Assembly: GCF_014639235.1 (NCBI RefSeq)
Contig: NZ_BMFU01000001.1
Location: 62,001 to 126,000 of the forward strand
From: Paenibacillus silvae
Lineage (GTDB): Bacteria; Bacillota; Bacilli; Paenibacillales; Paenibacillaceae
DNA length: 64,000 nucleotides
Direction: 5' to 3'
A program made the translations under genes and the position numbers. How positions within the stretch are numbered: the stretch's first letter is position 1; every line of letters begins with the position of its first letter. The notes below the pieces were generated by a model, which was not told where the DNA came from, did not search any database, and saw nothing but the letters and a program-made list of their open reading frames with translations. This document shows, in pieces, positions 42,854 through 54,200 of the stretch.

Positions 42854-43891
42854 ATGCTTGCATTAGTATATAAATCTGCATGGGAAGTTGCGCTGGAGGA
42901 ACGGCCTGTTCCCGAGATCACCAGAGATAACCAGGTGCTTGTCCGCATCAAAGCAACCGGTGTATGTGGTACCGATCTGGGCATTGTGAGCGGAAAATAT
43001 CATGCAGCCCCTTCCGTTATTCTAGGCCATGAATCCGCAGGTGAAGTGATCGATGTCGGTTCAGCCGTTACCAACCTTCAGCCGGGAGATCGCGTCGTCA
43101 TTGATCCTACGTATTATTGTGGTCAATGCGAGATGTGCAGAACAGGCAGACAGAACCACTGCACGCATAAATCCGTTACAGAAACGGGCGTAAGTGCAGA
43201 CGGGACGTTTACGGATTATTACGTGACAGAAGATCGTTTTTTATACAAATTAAAGGATCATGTAAGTTATGAAGAAGCTACGTTAACCGAGCCGCTGAGC
43301 TGTATGCTCACAGGTATCAACCAGATTCATCTGTTACCGAATTTCCGAACCATTATTCTCGGGGCCGGGCCGATTGGCATTTTGTACAGCTACGCGCTTG
43401 CTTCCAAAGGGGTAACCGGAAGTCTTGTCGATATCTCGGAGGAACGTCTTGCCATTGCAGGCTCCATAGCACCGGATCGCTGGCAGGTTCATTCCTCCTT
43501 CGAACAGGCGATTGCAGATATTGCTCCCTCAACCGGTCAAGTGGATATGATTGTGGATACAACTGGCGTTGTAGGCACTCAGGTGTTATCCCAGCTCGCA
43601 AGCGGCGGCTATTTGATGCTGGTTGGTTTGCGAGATGGAACGACCTCCTTTAATCCGAAGGAAGTGGTGGACCGCAGTCTTAAAATCATCGGCTCCATCG
43701 ATTCACTTGGAACATTTGCAACAGCACATTACATGATCGAACAGCAGATTATACCTGCCAAAAAAATTATTACACATTCATTCCCTCTGGAGAATTATGA
43801 AGAAGCATTCCGCACACTTGGTTGTGATATTCAAGGGCGCACGCTGCAGGCTTCTTCCAGCGCCATCAAGGTTGTGCTGCAATCAAATTAA
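42854..43891 (+). CDS. Zinc-dependent MDR alcohol dehydrogenase (sorbitol dehydrogenase-like)
   Basis: A 345-residue medium-chain dehydrogenase. The catalytic zinc ligands are in ATGVCGTDLG and VILGHESAGEV, the structural zinc set is CGQCEMCRTGRQNHC and the NAD(P) site is ILGAGPIGILYSYALA. AGGAGG precedes the ATG. In the azasugar model the enzyme would oxidise an aminopolyol to a keto or aldehyde form that closes to the imino sugar (GutB1 role). Other polyol or amino-alcohol oxidation is possible. It lies 65 bases after the aminotransferase gene. Confidence 0.92.
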   Translation: MLALVYKSAWEVALEERPVPEITRDNQVLVRIKATGVCGTDLGIVSGKYHAAPSVILGHESAGEVIDVGSAVTNLQPGDRVVIDPTYYCGQCEMCRTGRQNHCTHKSVTETGVSADGTFTDYYVTEDRFLYKLKDHVSYEEATLTEPLSCMLTGINQIHLLPNFRTIILGAGPIGILYSYALASKGVTGSLVDISEERLAIAGSIAPDRWQVHSSFEQAIADIAPSTGQVDMIVDTTGVVGTQVLSQLASGGYLMLVGLRDGTTSFNPKEVVDRSLKIIGSIDSLGTFATAHYMIEQQIIPAKKIITHSFPLENYEEAFRTLGCDIQGRTLQASSSAIKVVLQSN

Positions 43892-43990
43892 CCTCTCCCA
43901 TTCTCTGACTAAGGCTGGAATGCTGAATCAAAAGCAGATACACTAGAATTATAGAATGCAGGTGAACATCATTCAGAAGGAGGAAGCAGC

Positions 43991-44743
43991 ATGACAGCAA
44001 ACCATGAGAGTGGACGTCAGCAGGATAATTTGATCAATGAGGATGGATATGAGCCCATTCAAGCGGTCATTTTTGATATGGATGGCGTATTGATTGACAG
44101 TGAACCGATCTATTTCGAGATTGAGCGGAGTTCATTTGATTATTTCGGTGCAGACGTTACCGTTCAGGAGCATCATTCATTTGTCGGGGTAACGCTTGAA
44201 TCCATGTGGGAGCAAGTCATTAGCAAATATAAGGTCAAGGCACCGCTGGATGAAATCCTTGCATATCATCAGCACAATGTGATGGAGAAAATGCTCGGTC
44301 ACGCCGAGCTTGTTGCTATATCTGGCGTGGAACGCTGGGTAAAATGGCTGCATGAGCAGCGCATTCCCATTGCTGTAGCTTCCTCATCCCCACGTGCCCT
44401 GATTGATCTGATTATGGACAAAACAGGATTGGCGCCGTACTTTGAACTACGCATGACGGGCGAAGAGGTTGAACATGGCAAACCGGCTCCGGATATTTTT
44501 CTTGCGGCAGCCGAGCAGATGGGCATATCACCGGCACGCTGTATCGTTATAGAAGATTCACGTAACGGCGTTCAGGCCGCGAAAAGTGCGGGCATGCGTT
44601 GTATCGGCTATCTTAATCCAGGCTCAGGAAATCAGAATCTGTCCCGCGCCGATCTGCAAGTTTCCAGTTATGACGAGCTGTGGACAATGAAGGATACACT
44701 GCCTTTTGAGAGCCCTGCACCGAACTTATCCAGCTCACTTTAA
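43991..44743 (+). CDS. HAD-family phosphatase (beta-phosphoglucomutase-like)
   Basis: A 250-residue HAD hydrolase, start ATG 43991 after GGAGGAAG. Motif I is VIFDMDGVLIDSEPIYFE, motif II is AVASSSPRALIDL, motif III is the Lys in EHGKPAPDIFLAA and motif IV is VIEDSRNGVQAA. The cap is helical as in subclass I phosphatases and beta-phosphoglucomutases. It has an extra polar N-terminus of about 28 residues. In the operon it could dephosphorylate an aminated sugar phosphate. The known azasugar clusters use an inositol-monophosphatase-type enzyme instead, so this would be a functional replacement. A terminator follows. Confidence 0.92.
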   Translation: MTANHESGRQQDNLINEDGYEPIQAVIFDMDGVLIDSEPIYFEIERSSFDYFGADVTVQEHHSFVGVTLESMWEQVISKYKVKAPLDEILAYHQHNVMEKMLGHAELVAISGVERWVKWLHEQRIPIAVASSSPRALIDLIMDKTGLAPYFELRMTGEEVEHGKPAPDIFLAAAEQMGISPARCIVIEDSRNGVQAAKSAGMRCIGYLNPGSGNQNLSRADLQVSSYDELWTMKDTLPFESPAPNLSSSL

Positions 44744-44798
44744 TTGCCGGACCAGAACGGAACATGTATTGAACCAACCTCATCAGTGACAAAACAAA

Positions 44799-44845
44799 CC
44801 CTGTCCAGCCACAATTCTTGTGAATTGAAGCTGGACAGGTTTTTT
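44799..44845 (+). terminator. Terminator of the MFS-HAD operon
   Basis: CCTGTCCAGC (44800-44809) and GCTGGACAGG (44830-44839) form a 10-bp stem with inner CAATTC/GAATTG, followed by TTTTTT. The minus strand side is GGTTTGTTTTG, so it may also end the YjfB-type gene. Confidence 0.92.
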
Positions 44846-44904
44846 GCTTGCTGCATATTCAATAACAACCGGAACGCTTGCACGGTACTGCAATCTGAGC
44901 CTGA

Positions 44905-45087
44905 TTATACGGAAATATCCAGGCTGCCGCCCAAGTTGGGATGTGGAGCCGGCACGGATTTTAACATCTCAACCATCTGCTCACCTTGCTGCTGTGCCAT
45001 ATCTTTGGCCATTGACATGACTTGAAGGCTCGCCGTCTGAGCCACCGAAGCCTGGCTCATTCCCATTGACAGTGCTGCAATATCCAA
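44905..45087 (-). CDS. YjfB-family putative motility protein
   Basis: A 60-residue protein starting at TTG 45087 (LDIAALSMGMSQASVAQTAS, read as Met at the start) behind AGGAGAGG. It matches the YjfB motility family: an N-terminal amphipathic helix with small residues, VMSMAKDMAQQQGEQMVEML, and a Pro/Gly C-terminus (PHPNLGG). Bacillus members are controlled by the flagellar sigma factor, but the role is unknown. A sigma-D-like promoter is present at 45162-45135. It is the only likely motility gene in the window. Confidence 0.85.
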   Translation of the reverse strand: MDIAALSMGMSQASVAQTASLQVMSMAKDMAQQQGEQMVEMLKSVPAPHPNLGGSLDISV

Positions 45088-45134
45088 TGTGATCCTCTCC
45101 TTTCCTTCTTTTCGTATAAAGACGTACTTAATAT

Positions 45135-45162
45135 ATATCGGTTGGAAGGAAGCCTTTGTTTA
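45135..45162 (-). promoter_or_regulatory. Sigma-D (flagellar) type promoter of the YjfB gene
   Basis: On the minus strand TAAA (45162-45159) is 16 bases from ACCGATAT (45142-45135). The sigma-D consensus is TAAA, N14-16, GCCGATAT, so only one position differs. It lies 48 bases before the start codon. Confidence 0.7.
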
Positions 45163-45190
45163 AAGCCGATTTACAAAATCACCCTTTAAG

Positions 45191-45236
45191 CAAAAAACCA
45201 AACAGCCACCGGCTTATTAAAACCAGAGCTGTTTGG
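45191..45236 (-). terminator. Terminator of the NRPS operon
   Basis: On the minus strand CCAAACAGC (45236-45228) pairs with GCTGTTTGG (45206-45198) and runs into TTTTTTG. It begins 15 bases after the stop of the second NRPS gene, so the operon ends here. Confidence 0.9.
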
Positions 45237-45250
45237 GAAGATGACGTGCT

Positions 45251-48200
45251 TTACAAACGCTGTAATGTCATCAAATCAAGTTCGTTGATAGGCACTTCAG
45301 GTTTCATTACCACTTGTTTAATTATAGCAATAAAGTGTTTTTGAATCTGTTCAACCGTGGTGATATCATACACCTTGGCATTGTACTTTAACATGATCTT
45401 CATTTGCTCATGGGGTATAACAATTAAAGTAAAATCAAAACTATTGTGTTCTGTTCCCCCGACATTCGTAATTTCAAGCGGATTTTCACCTTTTCGGCCC
45501 AAATCCCGCAGCTGATTCTGAACCGGAAAATTCTGATACACGACCACATGGTTAATCAAAGCCTGTTTTTGCTTGGTCAAATTTTGAATATCATATAACG
45601 AGTACGTATCATATGCGTGTGAATCCACAGCTTGTGCCTGGGCCCTTTTCATCAGTTGTATAAAGGATTCATCCCCCTCAGCCCGGATACGAACAGGAAT
45701 GGCATTGATAAATAGTCCGATCATGCTTTCAATCCCCGGAATGACTGGAGGTCTGCCCGATACTACACTGCCGAATACAACATCTTTGCTGTCATTGTAT
45801 TTCTGCAGCAATACACCCCACGCGGTTTGCACAAAGGTATGAAGGGTCACCTGCTGCTGCTCTGCAATCTGTTTCATTTGCTGGACAAGTTCCTCATGCA
45901 GATGACAATTCAGCGTTCTGGAATCCTGTCTTTCATGCTGCGGTTTGGTTTTTTCCCCAGGCAGTCTCGTTTGCCCCTCATACCCTTCCAGATAGTGACT
46001 CCAGTAAGTTATTGCTGCTTCATTGTTTTGCTGCTCCAACCATTCAATGAATTGACTATATGGGGTCAACAGAGTCATTTCAGGTTTTCGATTTTCCCGA
46101 ATCGCAAAATAGTTCTCAAATATCTCTTTACTGATAAGCGACATACACCAGCCATCCATCAAAATATGATGAAAACTCCAGATGACACGATATTGCTCCC
46201 GGGCTGTTCGGATTACAGACATCCGCATTAACGAATCTTTCTGCAAGTCAAATCCTCTGATCTGATCCTGCTCGATATATTGATCTACATACGTTTGACG
46301 CTGCAATTCACTTTTGTCTGTTATATCCTCAACTTTAAATTCAAATTCCTTCTCCTTATACACAATTTGCAGAGGAATGTTCAGCAATCCAGTGTAAAAA
46401 TTAGTTCTTAATATCGCATGTCTTTGCATGATCTGATCCAGACTGGCTGCAAAAGATGCCACGTGCAAATCTCCGCGCATATCAAATAAGATTTGTACAA
46501 AGTACGCACCCGACACGGGATTCCGTTCACTTTCGTACAGCATTTCCTTCTGCAAAGGAGTCAGTGGATACACATTCTCGATCTGACCGATATTCCGGGT
46601 ATATTCCACCATTTGATCCCATTGATCCATCGTTAATGCCTTAAGTGAAAGATCACTTGGCGTAAGTTCAGGTTGTTCTTTAGTTATGCAATGCTGCATT
46701 ATTTTACGAAGGTTATCCTTATAATAACAAGCCAGTTGTTCCATCGTTTCCCGCTGATATTGTTTCTGACTATAACTGATGGACAGGGAGAGCCTTCCCT
46801 CTATGACGATACCATTGATATTAAGCACAAACGGCCTCTTGTTGTTTTCACTGACAGAAGGTCCGCCGGAATACGTTGAAAATTGAATACCCTCCTGCTT
46901 CGAATCCTGATTCACTTGCCCCATATAATTAAAACTGATTTCGGGATTTTTCACTAATTTATCTCCCTCATCTTGCTGTGACAAGTACCTCAATATTCCA
47001 TAACCAATCCCTTTACTCGGGATCTGACGCAGTCCTTCCTTGACGGATTTGATTCTCCTGGATATGCTGGCCCCGGCTTCCATGTTAATCATAACCGGAT
47101 ACATACTCGTAAACCATCCCACTGTACGTGTGATATCCAGCTCTGGAAGGATGTTTTCTCTACCGTGTCCTTCCAGGTTTACGAGCATTTTATCCTTACC
47201 TGTCCAATCATGAACGGCCATTCCGAGAGCGGTTAGCAATATATCATTAATCTCCGTATTGTACGCATGATGAGTCTGCTTTAATAACTGCTCCGTTTCC
47301 TCGGCTGTCCAATGTATGGTAATCGTCTCGCTGTCTTTTCCGATCGTCTGCCTACAATCCATATCCTTAGGCAGCGGAGCTAGCTCAGCCTGTTCCACAG
47401 ACTGCCAGTAGGAATACTCTTGCTTCATCACCGGCTGATCGGCAAAGGCTGATAATTCTTCTGCCCACTGTTTAAACGACGTCGTTTTCTGAGGAAGATG
47501 GATCTGCTCCCCCCTCAGGAACTGTTCAAGTCCTGTTTGAATATCTTCATATAAAATACGCCACGATACCCCATCAATCACCAAATGATGAATGGCCATG
47601 AGCAAGTGATCACCATCAGCACATTGAAACAAGCCAAGTTTAATCAAAGGACCGTGATGCAGGTCCAAGCTGCTCTGGATTTCTTTTGCTTTAATTCCGA
47701 CCAAGGTTGCAGGATCGACGCTGCTCTTCAGATCGAAAATGTCCAGACTGTATAATCCTTCTTCTTCAGCTCCACGGTTCCATGCTGAGTATCCGCCTTC
47801 CTGAGATTGACGGTAAACGATGCGAAGCGCATCATGCTGTTTGACGATGTTGTTCATGATGCTGTGAATAAATCCGATATCAAACCGGTCTTTGCGGAAA
47901 AACACCATTTCCTGATTGTAATGATGCGCGTCCACCATGTTCTGATCAAAGAACCAGCGCTGAACAGGTGTCAGCATGACTTCTCCTGTAACTTCCCCTT
48001 GATCATAATGAGTGCTCACGGATGTCACATGTTCACTTAGTTCCGCTACGGTTGGATAGGTGAAAAAGTGTTTCATTTCCACTTTATAACCCGATTGGAG
48101 CAGACGAGATGCCACTTGAATACATTTGATGGAATCTCCGCCAAGCTCAAAGAAATGATCCGACCTGCTGATTTTCTGAACTCCGAGCACAGCTTCCCAG

Positions 48201-51200
48201 GCGGAGATGATCGCTTGCTCCACCGGGCTTTGTGCTGCCGCATATTCGGCTTCCTGATCTACACGTTCTTGTGGAGAAGGCAATGCCTTCCGGTCAATCT
48301 TGCCATTGGAGGTTAACGGAATGTGTTCTAATTGAACAAAATACGACGGGATCATGTAATCCGGGATTTCGTGAGCTAATGCCGCTCTGATTTCCCTGGC
48401 TGTCAATGCGCTGCTTCCTTTCCAATAAGCGCACAGTTGCTTTGATCCATCCTCATTTTCATGGGCGATTACAACCGCTTCCTGGATCATATCCATTTTT
48501 AAAATAGCTGTTTCCACTTCTCCCAGTTCGATGCGATAACCCCGAATTTTCACCTGATGATCGATCCGTCCCAAATATTCAATATTTCCATCCGGCAGCC
48601 ATCTTGCTGCATCTCCGGTTCGGTACAGCTTTCCTTCCGTGATCCAGGCATGTTCCACGAACTTTTCTGCCGTCAACTCAGGTCGATTCAGATAACCTCT
48701 GGCCAGCCCCTCTCCTGCGACATACAACTCTCCTTGAACACCAATCGGCTGCAGCTGTTGCTGTGTGTTCAAAATATAGGTTTGCAGCGTCGGGATCGGT
48801 TTGCCAATATTGCTTTTTCCTGCCTCGATTTCAGTTTCAGTGATTTCCTTATAAGTCACATGAACGGTAGTTTCCGTTATGCCATACATATTGATCAACT
48901 GAATGAATGGATATTTCTCCCTCCAGTTTTTTAATAACGCCGGATTGAGAGCTTCCCCTCCAAATATCACTTTCCTTAAATGCAGACTTTGTTCATGACT
49001 CGCCAACTCCTCCTGAAGGAGATGGTAGAAATACGTTGGCGTTTGATTCAATATGGTGACCTGCTCATCTCTTAACAATTGCAGAAATTGCTGCGGGCTT
49101 CTGGCTGTCATCTGTGGAACAATGACCAGTTTACCGCCATAGAGCAATGCACCGTACATTTCCCATACCGAGAAATCAAAACAGAAGGAATGGAACAGCG
49201 TCCACGTATCCGATGGTTTAAAATCAAATCTGTTCTGGCTGTTAAACAGCAATCGAACTACGTTTTTATGTTCAATGCATGTGCCCTTGGGTTTGCCTGT
49301 CGTTCCCGAGGTATAAATGACGTAGGCCAGCCCTGTCGGGCTCACAGTCACTCCAAGGTTGGAATCCTCTTTATGATACGCGTGCAGATCATCGAGGCAG
49401 ATAATTTCTCCTGCAAAAGAAATGCGTTCTTGCAGATGGCTTTGCAGCAGCAATACATGTATACCCGAATCCGCAAGCATATAGTTTACACGATCCTCAG
49501 GATATTCAGGGTCAATCGGTACATATGCACCCCCCGCCTTCAAAATCGCAACAATTCCCACCACCATATCTAACGATCGATCAGCGATAATTCCGACTAA
49601 CTGATCCTGTTGAACTCCTTTGGCATGCAATGTTCTTGCCAATTGATTCGCTTTTCTGTTCAGTGTCTGATAGGTCAGCTCCTGACCTTCAAATACAACA
49701 GCTACCTGTTCAGGAGTTCGTTCCACCTGCTCCTCAAACAGTCCATGAATTGTTTTGTCTATTGGATATTCAGCCTTCGTGTCATTGAACGATACCAGAA
49801 TTTGCGCTTTCTCCTGTGCTGTCATCAGGTCTATATCATTGATCGGAACATGAGGGTTGTTGACCACCTGCTGCAACAGTTGAATCAAATGACCTTGAAT
49901 CCGTTCTATACCTGCCCGATCATAAACATTGGCATTGTAATAGAACATGCATTTCAGCGCTTGGCCTGGTTTGATAATCAGGTTAAAATCGTAATTGGTT
50001 TGTTCATCTGCTTCTACATTTGTAATTCGAAGAGATATCTCCTCCTGGTCCCCGAACTGTTCTGTAATGCCTTGTACAGGATAATTCTCAAATATAAGAA
50101 TGTGATCGATTAAGTTTTGCTTTTGTTTGGTCTCCGCTTGAATCTCATATAACGGAAAAGTTTCATGCAGGTGCGAAGCGACAGCTTGCTCCTGATTCCG
50201 CTTCATGATCGAAGAAAATGTCTCGTTTCCTTGCGATTGAATCCGAACAGGGATGGTGTTGATAAACAGGCCGATCATGCGTTCAACCCCGGCAATCGCG
50301 GCAGGTCTGCCTGATACCACACTCCCGAACACAACATCCTGGCTGCTGTTGTATTTCTGCAACAGCATTCCCCAGGCAGTCTGCATGAATGTGTTCAGTG
50401 TTACCTGATTCTGGCTTGCAACTTGTGTAATACGTTCGGTTAGTTCCTGACTCAGTGTGCAGATCAGATTCTCGGAATGATATTCGTTGCTTTTCGGAAT
50501 GGCATGCTCTTTCGGCAAAGAATTTTGCTCCTCATAACCCTGCAAATAATGACTCCAGTATTTCAGGGATGCTTCATGATCTTGTTTATCCAGCCATTCG
50601 ATATAATGTTTGTAAGGCGTAACGGCTTGTTGCTCCCGTTTTCGTTGTTCCAGAATGGCAAAATAACCGTCGAACAGCTCCTGGATCACCAGAGAAAGAC
50701 ACCAGCCATCCATCAAAATATGATGATAATTCCAAATAAAACGATAGGTTCGATCATGCGTTTGCAAAATCGATATCCGCATCAATGCATCCTTGGATAA
50801 ATCAAAGCCTTTCGTTTTATCTTTCGTTGTATACGCCGCCACGTAGCCATAACGATCCTCTTCCTTCATATCACGCAAATCTTCATAGTAAAGCCCGTTT
50901 GGCTTATGACGATAAACGATCTGCAGGGGGCCGTGTTTCCATCGGCTGTGAAAATTCGTTCTGAGAATCGCATTCCGTTCGATCAGTTGATCCAGACTTC
51001 TCGCAAAAGCGTCCACATCCAACAATCCATGAAGATCCAGCGTCGTTTGAAGCACATAAGCTTCAGAACCTGAATGAAGCATATTATGGAAGAGCATGCC
51101 ATTTTGCATTGGCGACAGCGCATATATATCTTCAATTTCACCAATAGGTTCAGCTTCGCGAACCAGCCCTTCCAACTCTTCGATGGTCATGCCTTTTATG

Positions 51201-54200
51201 GACAGGTCACTTGGTGTTAATTCCGGCTTCTCTTTGATCATGCAATGCTTCATTAATTCATTCACATGATTTTTGAAATAAACCGACACTCGCTCCATCG
51301 TTTCTTTTCGAAATTGAGTGCGGCTATACTTCCATGACAATGACAACCTCCCTTCCACAATCATTGCATTGACATCAATAAGCACATTTCTTCGGTGATC
51401 CCCGCTCGATTCTGCTCCGCCTGAATAAGGAGAGATTTGCATTCCGCTATGCTGGAGGTCCTGATCAAATTGTCCCAAATAATTAAAACTAATTTCAGGA
51501 TTCAGCGTCAGCGGCGCCTCTTTGCCATGTGTGCTTATATATCTTAACACCCCATATCCAATCCCTTTTTTCGGGATACTGCGAAGGATTTCTTTGTTTG
51601 TCTTGATAACCTGAGCTAAATGGGATATCCCTTTCATGTCAAGCACAACCGGGTATTGACTCGTAAACCATCCAACCGTTCGTGTAAGATCAAGATTCGG
51701 CATAATGTCTTCTCTGCCATGTGCCTCCAGATTGACAAGAACCTCTTCCATGCCTGTCCATTGACAAATCGACATGCCTAATGCGCTAAGCAGCAGATCA
51801 TTAATCTCCGTGTTATAAGCACGGTTGGCATGTTTCAATAATTGCTGTGTCTCCTTTACCGTCCATTCCATCGTTATTTCTTCGCTGTCTTTTTCCAGTG
51901 CATCATTCGTTTGGAAATCCGTCGGCAATGGCTTAAAGCAGGCTTGTTCCATTTCACTCCAGTAGTGCAACTCCTGTTTTATGACGTCACTGTCCGCATA
52001 CAACTGGAGCTGCTCTGCCCATAATTGAAACGAAGCCGTTTTCTGGGGCAGTTGAATTTCTTTTCCATGACTGAATTGCTCATAACTCTTCGACAGGTCT
52101 TCGATCAAAATTCGCCATGAAACCCCGTCGATCACCATATGATGAATGACAATCAACAGATGATCACCGTCTGCGCATTGAAACACACACAGCCTCATCA
52201 AAGGGCCCTGCTCCAAGCTTAAACTGCGCTGAAGTTCATTTGCTTTCTGCGCAATTTGAAAAGACGGATCTGCTGACGACTTGAAGTCCATCACTTCCAA
52301 TGTATAGAATGATTTTTGTGATTCAAGCCCTTGATTCCACGCCTCATAACCTTGTTCCGTACGATGATAAACTATGCGAAGCGCATCATGATGCTCAACC
52401 ATTTTATCAAACACGCGGCAAAGTATGGTCTCTTGAAAACCTTCCGGCCGATGCAGCATAATGGACTGATTATAGTGATGGATGTCCACCTGGTATTGAT
52501 CAAAAAACCAATGCTGGATCGGAGTCAGCAGCACTTTGCCTGTAACGGTTCCCTGCTCTGACATTGTGCTTACAGGCTGAACATAGGGAATCAGGCTTGC
52601 AATGGTCGGGTTCTTAAACAAATGATCCATCTGTACCTGATAACCTGCCTGGTATAACCTCGAGGAAACCTGAATGGATTTAATTGAATCCCCGCCCAGC
52701 TCAAAGAAATTATCCAGGAGTCCAACATTCTGTACCCCCAGTACAGCTTCCCAGATCGATGCCAGCTGTTGTTCCATGATTGTCCTCGGCGCTTCATACT
52801 CCGTGCCTTTCAGCATATGATCTTTGGGTGAAGGCAGTGCCTTACGATCTGTCTTTCCATTGGACGTCAGCGGCATCTGATCCAGTTGTACAAAATAGGA
52901 CGGGATCATGTAATTTGGCAGTTGACGGGACAGCCCTTCTCGCAGCTCTGCAACAGTTATTGCGTCCCCTCCTACAACATATGCACATAATTGCTTTGTT
53001 CCTGTTTCGTCCTCTATGGCGATTACGACCGCCTCTTGAATCCCGGTTATATTTAAAAGGGCAGCCTCTACTTCACCAAGTTCAATCCGATATCCACGAA
53101 TTTTCTCTTGATGGTCCATTCTTCCGATGTATTCAACATTTCCATCAGGCAGCCATCTTGCAAAGTCACCCGTCTTGTACATTCTCGCTCCCGGCACAAA
53201 TGGATCATCGACGAACCTCTCTGCCGTCAGATCAGGACGATTCAAGTATCCTCTGGCGAGCCCTGGCCCCGCTACACATAATTCCCCCTGTACGCCAACA
53301 GGTTGCAGTTCATGATGTTCACCTAAAATGTAGACTCGATTGTTTGCAATTGGCTTACCAATAGAGATATGTTGCTCCGTGGAGTTAATCGAAAGAATGG
53401 TGGATACCACACTGTTTTCAGTCGGACCGTACTCGTTGCACACTTCGATCCGTGGATTGATTCGGTTCAATCGTTGTATTAACGAAGGCACAATCTTCTC
53501 TCCCGCAGCAACCACATTTTTGATCGAAGCCCAATCCTCTGCTTCTGCTTGTTCCAAGAGGGTCATCAAGAAGCTGGGCGGACTTTGAATGTGCGTAATT
53601 TCCTGATTTTTGATTATTGAATTGATCGCCACCGCATCTTTACACTGTTGACGGTTTAACAAATACACAGTCGATCCTGAGATGATCGGGCCAAAAAAAT
53701 GAGTAATGAATGAATCAAACACAAAGGGATTCAGCATTAATACCCGGTCTTCTCCGCTAAAACGATAAAAATCCGATTTCCATTGCAAGGAATTCACAAT
53801 GCTGGCGTGTTCAATCATGACACCTTTGGGGTTGCCTGTTGTTCCTGAAGTATAGATCATATAAGCCAGGTCATCCGCATGGACGGGGTGCTCTATATTC
53901 AAATGACTGTTATTGCAATGGGCCTCAGCATCGAGAAGGACAGTCGTCCCTGCATATTTTCCAGGCTTCTGTATATGACCGTGATGCAGCAACCAGGCCG
54001 CATTTGAATCCTCAAGGATAAACTGAATACGATCTGCCGGATATTCCGGATCGATAGGAACGTAAGCTCCCCCGGCTTTCAGAATACCGAATAATCCTAC
54101 AATCATCTCCAGCGAGCGCTCCGCCATAATTCCAACGAATTGTCCCGTCTGCACCCCTTTATCTTGAAGAGTCCGGGCTAGCTTATTAGATTGTTGATTT

